Origin: Flavobacterium omnivorum | Lineage (GTDB): Bacteria; Bacteroidota; Bacteroidia; Flavobacteriales; Flavobacteriaceae | Assembly: GCF_900099915.1 (NCBI RefSeq) | Contig: NZ_FNDB01000007.1 | Span: 1-64,000, forward strand | Direction of reading: 5' to 3' | Length of the DNA: 64,000 nt | In this document: one piece after another, positions 27,101 to 35,508 of the stretch | Numbering within the stretch: the first letter of the stretch is position 1 | Layout of the letters: each line of letters begins with the position of its first letter | Made by a program: the position numbers and the translations under genes | The notes under the pieces: generated by a model | Told to the model about the DNA's origin: nothing | Databases searched by the model: none | What the model saw: only the letters and a program-made list of their open reading frames with translations

Positions 27101-27532
27101 CTATTTCAGTTTATTCTTTGGGTCGTAGGAAACAAACATGTTAATATAGATGTTCCTAGCCCAACGTAAAACAAATGGGAATGATATAAGAAGTGAAGCG
27201 ATAATTACTATAAAAGCTACTTTAAGGCTAGCCCCTAAAAACAAAAATGAGATAATGAAGGCTGCAATTCCTATGCCAACATTTAACCCGTAACTAACGT
27301 ACATCGCACCATAAAAAAAGGAAGGCTCAATTTGATAATGTAAGCCGCAATGACTACAATTTTCATGCATTTTTAATATTTTATTTAAATGAAGTGGATT
27401 TTTATCTAAATACATACTCTCATTCTGACATTTAGGACAAGTTCCTGTTAAAATGCTATATAATTTGGATCCTTTTTTTAACATTTGCAAAAAATTTAAT
27501 TTTTCCTTTTTTGGAGTTACAAATTTACGCAT
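27101..27532 (-). CDS. DUF983 membrane protein with zinc-ribbon-like CxxC pairs
   Basis: 143 residues. Two CxxC pairs (TGTCPKCQNE and NCSHCGLHY) suggest a metal-bound cytoplasmic knuckle, followed by two transmembrane helices (about 75-97 and 101-123) and RWARNIYINMFVSYDP. This is the DUF983 family; function unknown. The start at 27532 (MRKFVTPKK) is chosen as the family-like N-terminus. It lies back to back with the ABC-F gene: the two start codons are separated by only 25 bp. Confidence 0.85.
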   Translation of the reverse strand: MRKFVTPKKEKLNFLQMLKKGSKLYSILTGTCPKCQNESMYLDKNPLHLNKILKMHENCSHCGLHYQIEPSFFYGAMYVSYGLNVGIGIAAFIISFLFLGASLKVAFIVIIASLLISFPFVLRWARNIYINMFVSYDPKNKLK

Positions 27533-27557
27533 TCGAAAAGGAATAAAATCACAATAC

Positions 27558-29465
27558 ATGCTTAATATACACAATTTATCTGTTTCTTTTGGTGGTACTT
27601 ATTTGTTTGAAGAAGTTACCTTTCGATTGGGTGCCGGAGACAGAGTTGGTCTTGTTGGGAAAAATGGAGCCGGAAAATCTACTATGCTTAAAATGTTGGC
27701 TAGAGATTTTGCTCCTGATTCAGGGGTTATTTCTCAAGAGAAAGATATCCGTATGGGATTTCTGCGTCAGGACATTGATTTTGAACAAGGTAGGACAGTT
27801 CTTGAAGAAGCCTATGAAGCTTTTACGGAAATAAAAATTGTAGAAAAAAAGCTGGAGGAGATTAATCATTTGTTAGTAACCCGCACTGATTATGAAAGTG
27901 ATGAATACAGTCAAATTATAGAGGATTTATCAGATTATACCCATCGATTTGAGTTATTGGGAGGGTATAATTATGTAGGTGATACGGAGAAAATTCTTCT
28001 GGGATTGGGTTTTAAAAGAGAAGTGTTTGACAATCAAACGGAAACATTTTCTGGTGGTTGGAGAATGCGGATCGAATTAGCCAAATTATTGTTGCAAGCC
28101 AATGATGTTTTATTACTGGATGAGCCAACGAATCACTTGGATATAGAAAGTATTATATGGTTAGAAAGTTTTTTGCGTATTTATCCAGGTGTGGTGGTTA
28201 TCGTATCTCACGATAAAATGTTTTTGGATAATGTAACCAACAGGACCATTGAAATTTCGCTGGGAAAAGCCTATGATTTTAATAAACCCTATTCTCAATA
28301 TCTAGAATTACGTCATGAAATCCGTGAAAAACAATTGGCAACGCAAAAAAATCAAGCCAAAAAAATTGAAGAGACGGAGAAATTAATTGAAAAATTTCGT
28401 GCCAAAGCTTCTAAAGCTTCGATGGCTCAATCTTTAATTAAAAAACTAGATAAAGTAGAACGTATCGAAGTCGATGAAGATGATAACTCAGTGATGAATA
28501 TTTCTTTTCCTGTTTCTAAAGAGCCGGGAAGAGTTGTTATTGAAGCGGAGCATGTAACTAAAAGCTACGGTGCTGTTACGATTTTGAAAGATATTAACTT
28601 GTTAGTAGAGCGAGGCAGCAAGATTGCATTTGTTGGACAAAACGGACAAGGAAAATCTACCTTTATTAAAGCTATAGTTGATGAATTTGAGTATCAAGGA
28701 AACATTAAATTAGGTCACAATGTACAACTAGGCTATTTTGCTCAGAATCAAGCCGAATATTTGGATGGTGAAATTACTTTATTACAAACTATGGAGGACG
28801 CGGCAGCAGATACAAACCGAATGAAGGTACGTGATATGCTGGGTTCTTTTTTGTTTAGAGGGGATGATGTAGATAAAAAAGTAAAAGTGCTTTCAGGAGG
28901 CGAAAGAAATCGCTTAGCGTTGTGTAAATTATTATTACAACCTATTAACGTGTTGTTGATGGATGAGCCTACAAATCACTTAGACATTAAATCAAAAAAT
29001 GTTTTGAAAGCGGCACTACAAAAATTTGGTGGGACTTTATTGCTGGTTTCACATGATAGGGATTTCTTGCAAGGAATGTCAAATTTGGTATATGAATTTA
29101 AAGACCAAAAAATCAAAGAATATTTAGGCGATATCAACTATTTCTTAGAACAACGCAATATGGAAAACATGCGCGAAGTGGAGAAGAAAGATGCTGAAAA
29201 AGCTGCCGCACCTAAAGAAAGTAATAAGGCTTCCTATGAAGATCAGAAAAAAGGCAAAGCATTGCAAAACAAACTAAGCAAAGTGGAGAGCCAAATTAAG
29301 CAATTAGAAAAAGACATACAGCAGGACGATAAAATGTTGGCTTCAAATTATGACAAGCATGTTGAAGACGCAAAATTTTTTACAGCCTACAATAAGAAAA
29401 AAGCAGAATTAGACAAACTCCTGCTGGATTGGGAGCTTGTTCAAGAAGAAATCGATCATTTATAA
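27558..29465 (+). CDS. ABC-F family ATP-binding protein
   Basis: A 635-residue soluble protein with two ABC domains and no membrane part. Domain 1: Walker A GLVGKNGAGKS, signature TFSGGWRMRIELAKLLL, Walker B LLLDEPTNHLD. A helical linker (about residues 240-320) follows. Domain 2: VGQNGQGKS, LSGGERNRLALCKLLL, LLMDEPTNHLD. A C-terminal coiled coil (about 565-635) resembles the Uup type. ABC-F proteins act on the ribosome in translation or antibiotic resistance; Uup-like members also bind DNA. The ATG at 27558 begins MLNIHNLSVSFGG, the family's standard start. Confidence 0.93.
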   Translation: MLNIHNLSVSFGGTYLFEEVTFRLGAGDRVGLVGKNGAGKSTMLKMLARDFAPDSGVISQEKDIRMGFLRQDIDFEQGRTVLEEAYEAFTEIKIVEKKLEEINHLLVTRTDYESDEYSQIIEDLSDYTHRFELLGGYNYVGDTEKILLGLGFKREVFDNQTETFSGGWRMRIELAKLLLQANDVLLLDEPTNHLDIESIIWLESFLRIYPGVVVIVSHDKMFLDNVTNRTIEISLGKAYDFNKPYSQYLELRHEIREKQLATQKNQAKKIEETEKLIEKFRAKASKASMAQSLIKKLDKVERIEVDEDDNSVMNISFPVSKEPGRVVIEAEHVTKSYGAVTILKDINLLVERGSKIAFVGQNGQGKSTFIKAIVDEFEYQGNIKLGHNVQLGYFAQNQAEYLDGEITLLQTMEDAAADTNRMKVRDMLGSFLFRGDDVDKKVKVLSGGERNRLALCKLLLQPINVLLMDEPTNHLDIKSKNVLKAALQKFGGTLLLVSHDRDFLQGMSNLVYEFKDQKIKEYLGDINYFLEQRNMENMREVEKKDAEKAAAPKESNKASYEDQKKGKALQNKLSKVESQIKQLEKDIQQDDKMLASNYDKHVEDAKFFTAYNKKKAELDKLLLDWELVQEEIDHL

Positions 29466-29469
29466 TAAC

Positions 29470-29498
29470 AAAGAGTTCCGTAATGGAGCTCTTTTTTT
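29470..29498 (+). terminator. Terminator of the ABC-F gene
   Basis: aaagagttcc pairs with ggagctcttt (one mismatch), followed by a run of T. It touches the end of the convergent gene at 29497. Confidence 0.75.
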
Positions 29499-30465
29499 AT
29501 GTAATAATTCCTATTGATTGGGAATGTGCGATGGCCTCACTACTATTTTTAAAATAACAAATTGAAACATTTAATGTCTCTAAATTTTTCATAACAGTCA
29601 TTATTTTTTCTTTTTTAGTGGAGCCAGTTTGCCGTATGTAAACCGCTTTTACTGTTACGGGGAAAATCTTGCAAATTGCTTCATATAGAAAAGGATCATG
29701 TTGCGAATCATCCCCAAGAAGTACATATTCTAGATTGGGGTAAAATTCTAAAATATGTTTTATTTTATCAAATTTATGATTGTGGTTTCCTCTGCCAGTC
29801 ATGAAGAAATCGGTTAGACTCGTTTTAATATCTTTTAGCAATAAAACAGCTTTTGGAAGTTTATGAATTTCGGTGAATTTTGTAATAAAACGATATAAAT
29901 TCCATTCACTGCTGGAAACATAAAAAAAAGCATTAAACTCCTCTTTATTGTCTCTTCCTGCGGTACTTAGAGCTTGATAATGGGTGACAACGTCTTCATA
30001 GATTTTTCTCTTATTTACATTTTTAAACAACAGCACATATAATTTTTTTAATGGATTTAGCGTATGTGACACTAAAAAAGTATCATCTATATCAGATATA
30101 ATTCCTAAATTTCCTTTGTGTGGCCTAATGTAACTATCCTTCGTAGTAATGGTTCCATTTTTATAAACAATACTAACTTCATAATCAATCCAGCCGTAGT
30201 TTTTGTCTTGATCTAAAGGCACACAAAATTTGAAATAACCATCCGCTAATGTTTTGGTATGAATTTTGGAATTGTTGTGTTTTAGATAGACATCAGCATT
30301 AGCTTGAGTTTTTATTTGGAACATTTTGATAACAGAAGTAGCGTTTTTTAGATTCTTTTTTTGAAAATTATACTCCTCAATCGATGTGGGCTTGAACACA
30401 TGTCCCATGACAATTAATTCTTGTTCATTAGCATAACCTCGATATAATTTTAAAATTGGTTTCAT
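29497..30465 (-). CDS. App1-like phosphatidate phosphatase domain protein (DUF2183)
   Basis: A 322-residue protein with the HAD-type catalytic motif GIISDIDDTFLVSHT (DxDxT). LLLKDIKTS, RGNHNHKFDKIKHILEFYPN and YVLLGDDSQHDPFLYEAI supply the later HAD motifs, including the K and the DD. This is the App1 catalytic domain; yeast App1 dephosphorylates phosphatidic acid. The N-terminal 100 residues form a beta-sandwich-like region. It is divergent from the lipid-kinase homologue with 64 bp between starts, which fits a lipid-phosphate theme but is not proof. Confidence 0.85.
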   Translation of the reverse strand: MKPILKLYRGYANEQELIVMGHVFKPTSIEEYNFQKKNLKNATSVIKMFQIKTQANADVYLKHNNSKIHTKTLADGYFKFCVPLDQDKNYGWIDYEVSIVYKNGTITTKDSYIRPHKGNLGIISDIDDTFLVSHTLNPLKKLYVLLFKNVNKRKIYEDVVTHYQALSTAGRDNKEEFNAFFYVSSSEWNLYRFITKFTEIHKLPKAVLLLKDIKTSLTDFFMTGRGNHNHKFDKIKHILEFYPNLEYVLLGDDSQHDPFLYEAICKIFPVTVKAVYIRQTGSTKKEKIMTVMKNLETLNVSICYFKNSSEAIAHSQSIGIIT

Positions 30466-30529
30466 ATATTGTAGTACTTTTGATAAAAGATGAATTTAAC
30501 GGTTTTAAATCAATAAAACAGAATAAAAT

Positions 30530-31420
30530 TTGAAAAATAACGTAATCCTAGTTGTTAATCCCATTTCGGGAGACGTTGATAAGTCTGATCTTATCGATGA
30601 GGTCGCTTTTTTTGCGGAAAAGGAAAATTTGAATCTAGTGATTTATAATACATCCGGAGTTTCAGACAGTGATAATATAAAAGCGCTTTATGCAACCTAC
30701 GCGCCAAAGCGAATTATTGTTGCGGGAGGTGACGGCACAATAAAAATGGTGGCGGAAGCCATGGAAACTCTTGATGTGATCATTGGTATTTTGCCAGCCG
30801 GTTCCGCCAATGGTTTAGCTGTAGATTTAAATTTGCCCTCTGGGATTTCAGAAAATTTGGGAATTGCTTTTCAAAATGATTATATGGAAATTGACATGGT
30901 TTCCATTAACGGAAAAAAAAGCATTCATTTAAGCGATTTGGGAATCAATGCAGAAATGATTAAGAACTATGAAAACAGCAGTATTCGTGGAAAATGGGGG
31001 TACGCATTGCAAACAGTAAATACTTTGATTGATTTAGAAGATCCATTTATCGCGACCATTACTGGTGATTTTCCTACGATAGAATGTGAGGCGAGAATGA
31101 TTGTAATCGCTAATTCTCAAAAATATGGCACTGGGGTTTCCATAAATCCAAATGGTATAATGGATGATGGAAAATTTGAATTGGTTATTTTGAAAAATAT
31201 GGATTTGGTGGTACTAGGCAAAATCATAACCGGTAATATGCCAATCGATGTAAATGATGTAGAGATTATTTCGACTGATAAAGCCTTTATAACAACAAAC
31301 ATTCCGGTTAGTTTTCAGATCGATGGAGAATATTGCGGAACAGAAACCAAGCTAGTTATTGAAATTCTACCCAAACAAATGAAAGTGGCGATTCCTAATC
31401 CTCCAATTCAAATTATTTAA
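30530..31420 (+). CDS. Diacylglycerol/sphingoid lipid kinase family protein
   Basis: A 296-residue DAGK-catalytic-domain protein (YegS/DgkB type). VILVVNPISG at the start, IIVAGGDGTIKMVAEAME (the GGDGT nucleotide motif), GILPAGSANGLAVDL and the beta-rich second domain ending FQIDGEYCGTETKLVIEI are all present. It phosphorylates a lipid hydroxyl using ATP; the acceptor is not known. The start is a TTG at 30530, because no ATG lies near the first conserved residues. Its last 8 bp overlap the end of the convergent acyltransferase-like gene. Confidence 0.88.
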   Translation: MKNNVILVVNPISGDVDKSDLIDEVAFFAEKENLNLVIYNTSGVSDSDNIKALYATYAPKRIIVAGGDGTIKMVAEAMETLDVIIGILPAGSANGLAVDLNLPSGISENLGIAFQNDYMEIDMVSINGKKSIHLSDLGINAEMIKNYENSSIRGKWGYALQTVNTLIDLEDPFIATITGDFPTIECEARMIVIANSQKYGTGVSINPNGIMDDGKFELVILKNMDLVVLGKIITGNMPIDVNDVEIISTDKAFITTNIPVSFQIDGEYCGTETKLVIEILPKQMKVAIPNPPIQII

Positions 31421-32561
31421 ACGGATTTCGTTCTTGCCAAATACTTTCGGGTTCTAGATAATTGAATATTTTTGACATGTAAGGATTTACCAATCTATTG
31501 TTGTGCGCTATAAGTCCGAACATTTTTAGGGGTTTAGCACCAACAGAACTTTTTATTTCCAAAGCTGTTCTAGCAAAAACTATTTCCTTGAAGCCTTTGT
31601 TTATGGAGTAAGCAATCATATCATATAACATGTTTAAATAAAGCATCTTTTCTCGCTGAATGCTGTCGTCATAGCCAAGAAAATACGTATCCATGATTGC
31701 TCCATTTTTTATTAAAGTATTGAAGCCAATTAGTTTTTCGCCAATGAAATAACCATAAAAAAGGAATTTGTCTTTAAAAATTTCTTTAAAAATTCTAAAA
31801 TGGTTTTTTGGCAGAAAAAAAGTATTAAAAGGTGCATTTTTAGCAACATGAAAATACAGTTCATAAATGGTGTCTTCCAGTGAAATAATGTCTTCAAGAT
31901 TTAATTTTCGTTTCTGTATGTCAGTTGCCCTTTTACGCGCTCTTTTATACTGATCTCTGTATTTTTTTGAAAGAGAATCAGTGTAATCATGCTCTGATTT
32001 CCAATTTTCATTTATGGAAAAAATCATGTTGGGTTGTGTCGAAAATTGATAATCATTTTCGAATTCTGGAATGGTGAAGTTTTTGATTTCTTCCTCACTA
32101 AAATCTTTGTAGGTCGTAATATGAATAGTTACACCTTTAGATTTAAATATTTTTTTTAATTCCGTTGTAGCTAAATATAAGGCTTTCATCGCTTTTTTCT
32201 TATCTATAGAATCGGATAAAGCATAGCAATTTTGTCCTGTTAGCATGTTGTTTCCAAGGACCAAAACTTGTGATCCGAAATTTCTAAAAACAATATTGCG
32301 GACGGCAGTTTTTATACATTGGTCTCTTTCTCCAAAAGATGCTAATTTATTCAAATTTAGAAATTGAGAAAGGGAAATGCCAACTAAAGTATCATTTTCA
32401 AAAATGCCAATAAAATGACAAATCATGTTTTCGGGAGACGAATTTTCTAAAACCTCTAAGTATTTTTTGGATAAAAATATAGTTGAAATTGCTACATCAT
32501 CCCAATTTAAAGGAAGTTGCGCAGTTGAAGTATAAATTTTAAAGGAATAATCGGTGTTCAA
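31413..32561 (-). CDS. GNAT/FemAB-like acyltransferase-fold protein
   Basis: A 382-residue soluble protein. The C-terminal half matches a GNAT-type acyltransferase fold of the peptidoglycan-branching-enzyme-like group: SLSKKYRDQYKRARKRATD, then FFLPKNHFRIFKEIF, FLFYGYFIGEKLIGFNTLI and GFKEIVFARTALEIKSSVGA. Substrate is unknown; relatives have been linked to aminoacyl transfer to cell-envelope molecules. It overlaps the lipid-kinase gene by 8 bp tail to tail. Confidence 0.65.
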   Translation of the reverse strand: MNTDYSFKIYTSTAQLPLNWDDVAISTIFLSKKYLEVLENSSPENMICHFIGIFENDTLVGISLSQFLNLNKLASFGERDQCIKTAVRNIVFRNFGSQVLVLGNNMLTGQNCYALSDSIDKKKAMKALYLATTELKKIFKSKGVTIHITTYKDFSEEEIKNFTIPEFENDYQFSTQPNMIFSINENWKSEHDYTDSLSKKYRDQYKRARKRATDIQKRKLNLEDIISLEDTIYELYFHVAKNAPFNTFFLPKNHFRIFKEIFKDKFLFYGYFIGEKLIGFNTLIKNGAIMDTYFLGYDDSIQREKMLYLNMLYDMIAYSINKGFKEIVFARTALEIKSSVGAKPLKMFGLIAHNNRLVNPYMSKIFNYLEPESIWQERNPFK

Positions 32562-32658
32562 ATTGAGTAGAAATGTTTTTCCAAAATTAGTTAATAAAGT
32601 TAAAGTATCATTGATTGTCTAGAAATTAAGTAACTTTATGTGATAAAATAAGTAAATT

Positions 32659-32934
32659 ATGAAAACCTATTCAGAGGAATCCATTCAAACCCATTTGGAA
32701 GAGCTAAAAGGCTGGACATTTAACAATAGCGGAATTGAGAAAAAATTTAAATTTGCTGATTTTACTCAAGCTTTGGGTTTCATCGTGCAAGTAGGAGTGA
32801 TGGCAGAGAAAAGAAGCCACCATCCGGAATTATTTAATGTCTATAATAAGGTGACTATTCGATTGACCACTCATGATGCTGGTGGAGTCACGGATAAGGA
32901 TATTGATTTGGCGCAGGCTATAGAAAAGATTTAA
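32659..32934 (+). CDS. phhB: 4a-hydroxytetrahydrobiopterin dehydratase (pterin-4a-carbinolamine dehydratase)
   Basis: A 91-residue enzyme that dehydrates the 4a-hydroxy-tetrahydropterin made by aromatic amino acid hydroxylases. Visible: LEELKGWTFNNSGIEKKFKF, then MAEKRSHHPELFNVYNKVTI with the catalytic His-His-Pro, and LTTHDAGGVTDKDIDLAQAI. Length is normal. It stands alone; the matching hydroxylase lies 18 kb away at 50994-52751. Confidence 0.93.
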   Translation: MKTYSEESIQTHLEELKGWTFNNSGIEKKFKFADFTQALGFIVQVGVMAEKRSHHPELFNVYNKVTIRLTTHDAGGVTDKDIDLAQAIEKI

Positions 32935-32942
32935 ATAAAAAT

Positions 32943-32975
32943 AAATTTCGCCTTTTGAATTTGAAGGCGAAATTT
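32943..32975. terminator. Bidirectional hairpin between phhB and the DUF1761 gene
   Basis: A perfect 12-bp stem, aaatttcgcctt with aaggcgaaattt, has a 9-nt loop and AT-rich flanks. It lies between convergent genes. Confidence 0.7.
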
Positions 32976-32985
32976 AATTTAAAAG

Positions 32986-33474
32986 TTAAGATAATTTCCA
33001 TCCACAAATAATTCCTCCCATAATTGTAAGGCAAATAATCCAAAATCCACCAGTTACAAGGGTATATTTGAAACTTCTTCTTTCGTATAGAGCATTCGTT
33101 CCTATAATTGGTAGAGCAAAAAAGAGTCCAGTCATAAAGCCGTGTAAAGCTCCATGCTTAAATGTTCTGAAAGCATTTCCATAGTCAGTCATGAAAGCTT
33201 CATAAGAAGGTTTTGCAATAGTGGGATCTCCGCCAATCATACCTATTGCTCCAAATTGATGTATGGTGACCATTTGAAGTACGAAGCTGATGAAAAAAGC
33301 ATATAGCAATGAAGTTCCAAATATTAAAAGCATATTTCCTCCTTTTAGTTTTTCTTCTGTCAGTCCAGATTCTTTCATCCAAATTGTTCCAAAAACTTTT
33401 GGGTGGTACCAAACAAATCCAATACCAAGAGTAGATAACGCCGCAACAAATAGTGCTAAGAAATTGATTTCCAT
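32986..33474 (-). CDS. DUF1761 family membrane protein
   Basis: A 162-residue inner-membrane protein with four helices (about 5-22, 48-70, 105-125, 135-158). The family motif is IGFVWYHPKVFGTIWMKESG near the N-terminus, then HGALHGFMTGLFFALPI and NALYERRSFKYTLVTGGFW. Function unknown. It is monocistronic and convergent with phhB. Confidence 0.85.
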   Translation of the reverse strand: MEINFLALFVAALSTLGIGFVWYHPKVFGTIWMKESGLTEEKLKGGNMLLIFGTSLLYAFFISFVLQMVTIHQFGAIGMIGGDPTIAKPSYEAFMTDYGNAFRTFKHGALHGFMTGLFFALPIIGTNALYERRSFKYTLVTGGFWIICLTIMGGIICGWKLS

Positions 33475-33651
33475 AAATTTGAGATTAAGGTTAGTATACC
33501 AAATTTAATGAAATATTACTTACCATCAAAAAGAGATTAATTGTAAGTTATTACTGATTACAAAAAATAATATTATGTAGTTCATCGATTTTATTTGCTG
33601 ATTAGCTATAATGTGTGTAGTTTTAGTTGTGTAAAAGAAAAATACCTTGTT

Positions 33652-34506
33652 ATGAAAAAAATATCTAATCTATTTTTAACGCTTTTGTTTTCATTTTCAA
33701 TGCTTGCAAATGTATCTCAATCAGAGAAAGATGCGTTGGTGAAATTATATCAGTCAACAAATGGTAAACAATGGAAAGTGCGGTGGGATTTATCAGCTCC
33801 GGTTTCTACTTGGCATGGTATTAAAGTACAAGATGAAAAAGTAATAGCAGTGCATTTAGCCGATAATAATCTAGTAGGAGAGATTCCAACTGATATTGTT
33901 AACTTGGTTAGTCTTCAAGAATTGGATTTACACAAAAATCAAATATCAGGAACAATACCATCTGCTATTGGAAAACTAAAAGATATGAAAGTATTGAATC
34001 TTTCGTTTAATAAATTAACAGGTTCAATTCCTTCTTCTGTTTGCGAAATGTCAAATTTGAAAGATTTAGAATTGTATATGAATGCACTTTCAGGCGAATT
34101 ACCAGTACAAATTGGAGCGTTAAGCCAATTGGAAATATTATCATTATTCAATAATGAAATTGTGGGTGAAATTCCAAATTCTCTTTATGATATTAAAACA
34201 ATAAAAACGTTATTATTAAATAGTAACAAACTTGTAGGTGAATTAAGCAGAGATGTAGAGAATATGACGGCTCTTGAAAATCTTAGTTTGTTTGACAATA
34301 AAATGATTGGTCAGGTTCCATTTGAATTAGAAAACTTGGACAACCTAAAAGAAATGAATATTTCCTATAATAATTTCAATGGTTCGGTTTCTAAAGACTT
34401 AGCTGTTTTAGATACGTTAAATATGACTATGCTTAATGAGCAAGGACTTACAGTTTTGTTAGATGTAACAACTAATAGAAATTCAGCTATTGTTTCAGAG
34501 GATTAA
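33652..34506 (+). CDS. Secreted leucine-rich-repeat protein, plant-type repeats
   Basis: 284 residues. A signal peptide (KKISNLFLTLLFSFSMLANV) is followed by QSEKDALVKLYQSTNGKQWK and W-rich WDLSAPVSTWHGI, an N-terminal cap like that of plant-type LRR proteins. About seven repeats of 24 residues follow the pattern L-x-x-L-x-L-x-x-N-x-L-x-G-x-I-P (for example NLSFNKLTGSIPSSV). There is no type IX sorting domain and no membrane anchor, so export beyond the periplasm is uncertain. The ATG at 33652 directly precedes the signal peptide. Ligand is unknown. Confidence 0.85.
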   Translation: MKKISNLFLTLLFSFSMLANVSQSEKDALVKLYQSTNGKQWKVRWDLSAPVSTWHGIKVQDEKVIAVHLADNNLVGEIPTDIVNLVSLQELDLHKNQISGTIPSAIGKLKDMKVLNLSFNKLTGSIPSSVCEMSNLKDLELYMNALSGELPVQIGALSQLEILSLFNNEIVGEIPNSLYDIKTIKTLLLNSNKLVGELSRDVENMTALENLSLFDNKMIGQVPFELENLDNLKEMNISYNNFNGSVSKDLAVLDTLNMTMLNEQGLTVLLDVTTNRNSAIVSED

Positions 34507-34587
34507 TTTAGAATTACATTAGATACTATTTTTCAAATAAAGATTTTAGTTGGTTTCGGATATTTAATTATAATAAACTTAGTTGGT

Positions 34588-34627
34588 TAAAAACCTGTAT
34601 GACTTGTCGTATAGGTTTTTTTTATTT
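34588..34627. terminator. Bidirectional terminator after the LRR gene
   Basis: aaaacctgtatgac pairs with gtcgtataggtttt (one G-T pair) and is flanked by T-runs on both strands. It also ends the minus-strand pseudogene whose last stop codon is at 34639. Confidence 0.8.
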
Positions 34628-34638
34628 TTAAAAGAATA

Positions 34639-35055
34639 CTAATGAATAATAGCTTTTTTTATTTCTTTAGCTATCAGGAAGTTTTTCAACTGTTTTACCA
34701 TCTCATGATTCTTAGTTGAATTTGAAAGGTTTTCCAATTCAATGCATATTTTTTTATTGTTCTTTAGATAAATTTTGAGTCAGTCGATACCTTTTCCTTC
34801 TTGATGTATCCAATGATTAACATCATTCAAATTAATCGTTTGAGACTTAATCGAACTATAAATAGGTTTCTTTATCCAGTCCATTTTTATTGTCTCATTC
34901 CGAAGTTCTAGAAGTAGTGTGCCGGAAAACAATCTAAATAAAATAATTGCAGAAAGCATAGAAATTGTAAAAGCTAGAATATAAATCAGAAGGTTATTTC
35001 GAATTCCATTATGTGCTAAAAGAATTCCTAATAGTTGCCAAGAGATCGTAGACAT
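34639..35055 (-). pseudogene. Membrane protein gene with PH-like tail, interrupted by an in-frame TGA
   Basis: The frame from ATG 35055 gives 91 residues: two membrane helices (LLGILLAHNG..., LLIYILAFTISMLSAIILF), then a beta-rich PH-like segment ending HWIHQEGKGID. A TGA at 34782-34780 stops it, but the same frame continues for 46 sensible codons (LKIYLKNNKKICIELENL and on) to TAG at 34639, right at the terminator. TGG to TGA at the stop would restore Trp. Upstream of 35055 the frame stays open for about 27 more codons with plausible sequence but no good start, so the 5' end may also be damaged. Confidence 0.65.
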
Positions 35056-35177
35056 AATTCCAAAAGGTAGTATTGATAACGTTTTGGCTTTTAAATGTAA
35101 AACGTTTTCTTCATTATTTGAGTTTAAAAGATTTTACAAATTCTAAAAAAAAACAAATTTATCGAAGGTTTTAAATG

Positions 35178-35209
35178 AAAAAAGCTCCAGATTTCTCTGA
35201 AGCTTTTTA
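35178..35209 (-). terminator. Terminator of the initiator tRNA transcript
   Basis: On the minus strand, aaaaagcttcaga / tctggagctttttt forms a stem with one mismatch, followed by T residues, directly after the downstream tRNA. Confidence 0.75.
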
Positions 35210-35210
35210 G

Positions 35211-35283
35211 TAGCGGGAACAGGACTCGAACCTGTGACCTTCGGGTTATGAGCCCGACGAGCTGCCTACTGCTCTATCCCGCG
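35211..35283 (-). tRNA. Initiator tRNA-fMet (CAU), second copy
   Basis: A 73-nt cloverleaf whose anticodon loop reads CTCATAA (CAU). Three G-C pairs in the anticodon stem (GGG/CCC) and the unpaired first position (C1 against U72) are initiator features. The T-loop is GGTTCGAGTCC. The CCA end is not encoded. It is identical to the copy at 35319-35391. Confidence 0.95.
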
Positions 35284-35318
35284 ATGTGCGTTTTGTAATC
35301 TCAATAAGGCTACCTTAG

Positions 35319-35391
35319 TAGCGGGAACAGGACTCGAACCTGTGACCTTCGGGTTATGAGCCCGACGAGCTGCCTACTGCTCTATCCCGCG
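35319..35391 (-). tRNA. Initiator tRNA-fMet (CAU), first copy
   Basis: Identical in all 73 positions to the tRNA at 35211-35283, 35 bp upstream of it, on one transcript. The same initiator features are seen: a GGG/CCC anticodon stem and a C1-U72 mismatch. Confidence 0.95.
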
Positions 35392-35403
35392 TTGTTTCGG
35401 GTG

Positions 35404-35433
35404 CAAATGTACAACGAATTTCCGTATTTCCAA
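35404..35433 (-). promoter_or_regulatory. Promoter of the two initiator tRNAs
   Basis: On the minus strand, TTG (35433-35431), a 19-nt spacer, and TACATTTG (35411-35404) match the Bacteroidota consensus exactly. The tRNA starts 13 bp after the -7 box. Confidence 0.8.
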
Positions 35434-35480
35434 TAAAAATTTTAAAAAATGTTTTATTTCATCTATTGACTTGATATGTC

Positions 35481-35488
35481 TACCTTTG
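35481..35488 (+). promoter_or_regulatory. -7 box of the era promoter
   Basis: TAccTTTG is a perfect -7 element, 20 bp before the era start. The -33 element is degenerate (T-rich, about 35453-35460). Confidence 0.55.
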
Positions 35489-35508
35489 CAAAATAAATTA
35501 TAATAGAA

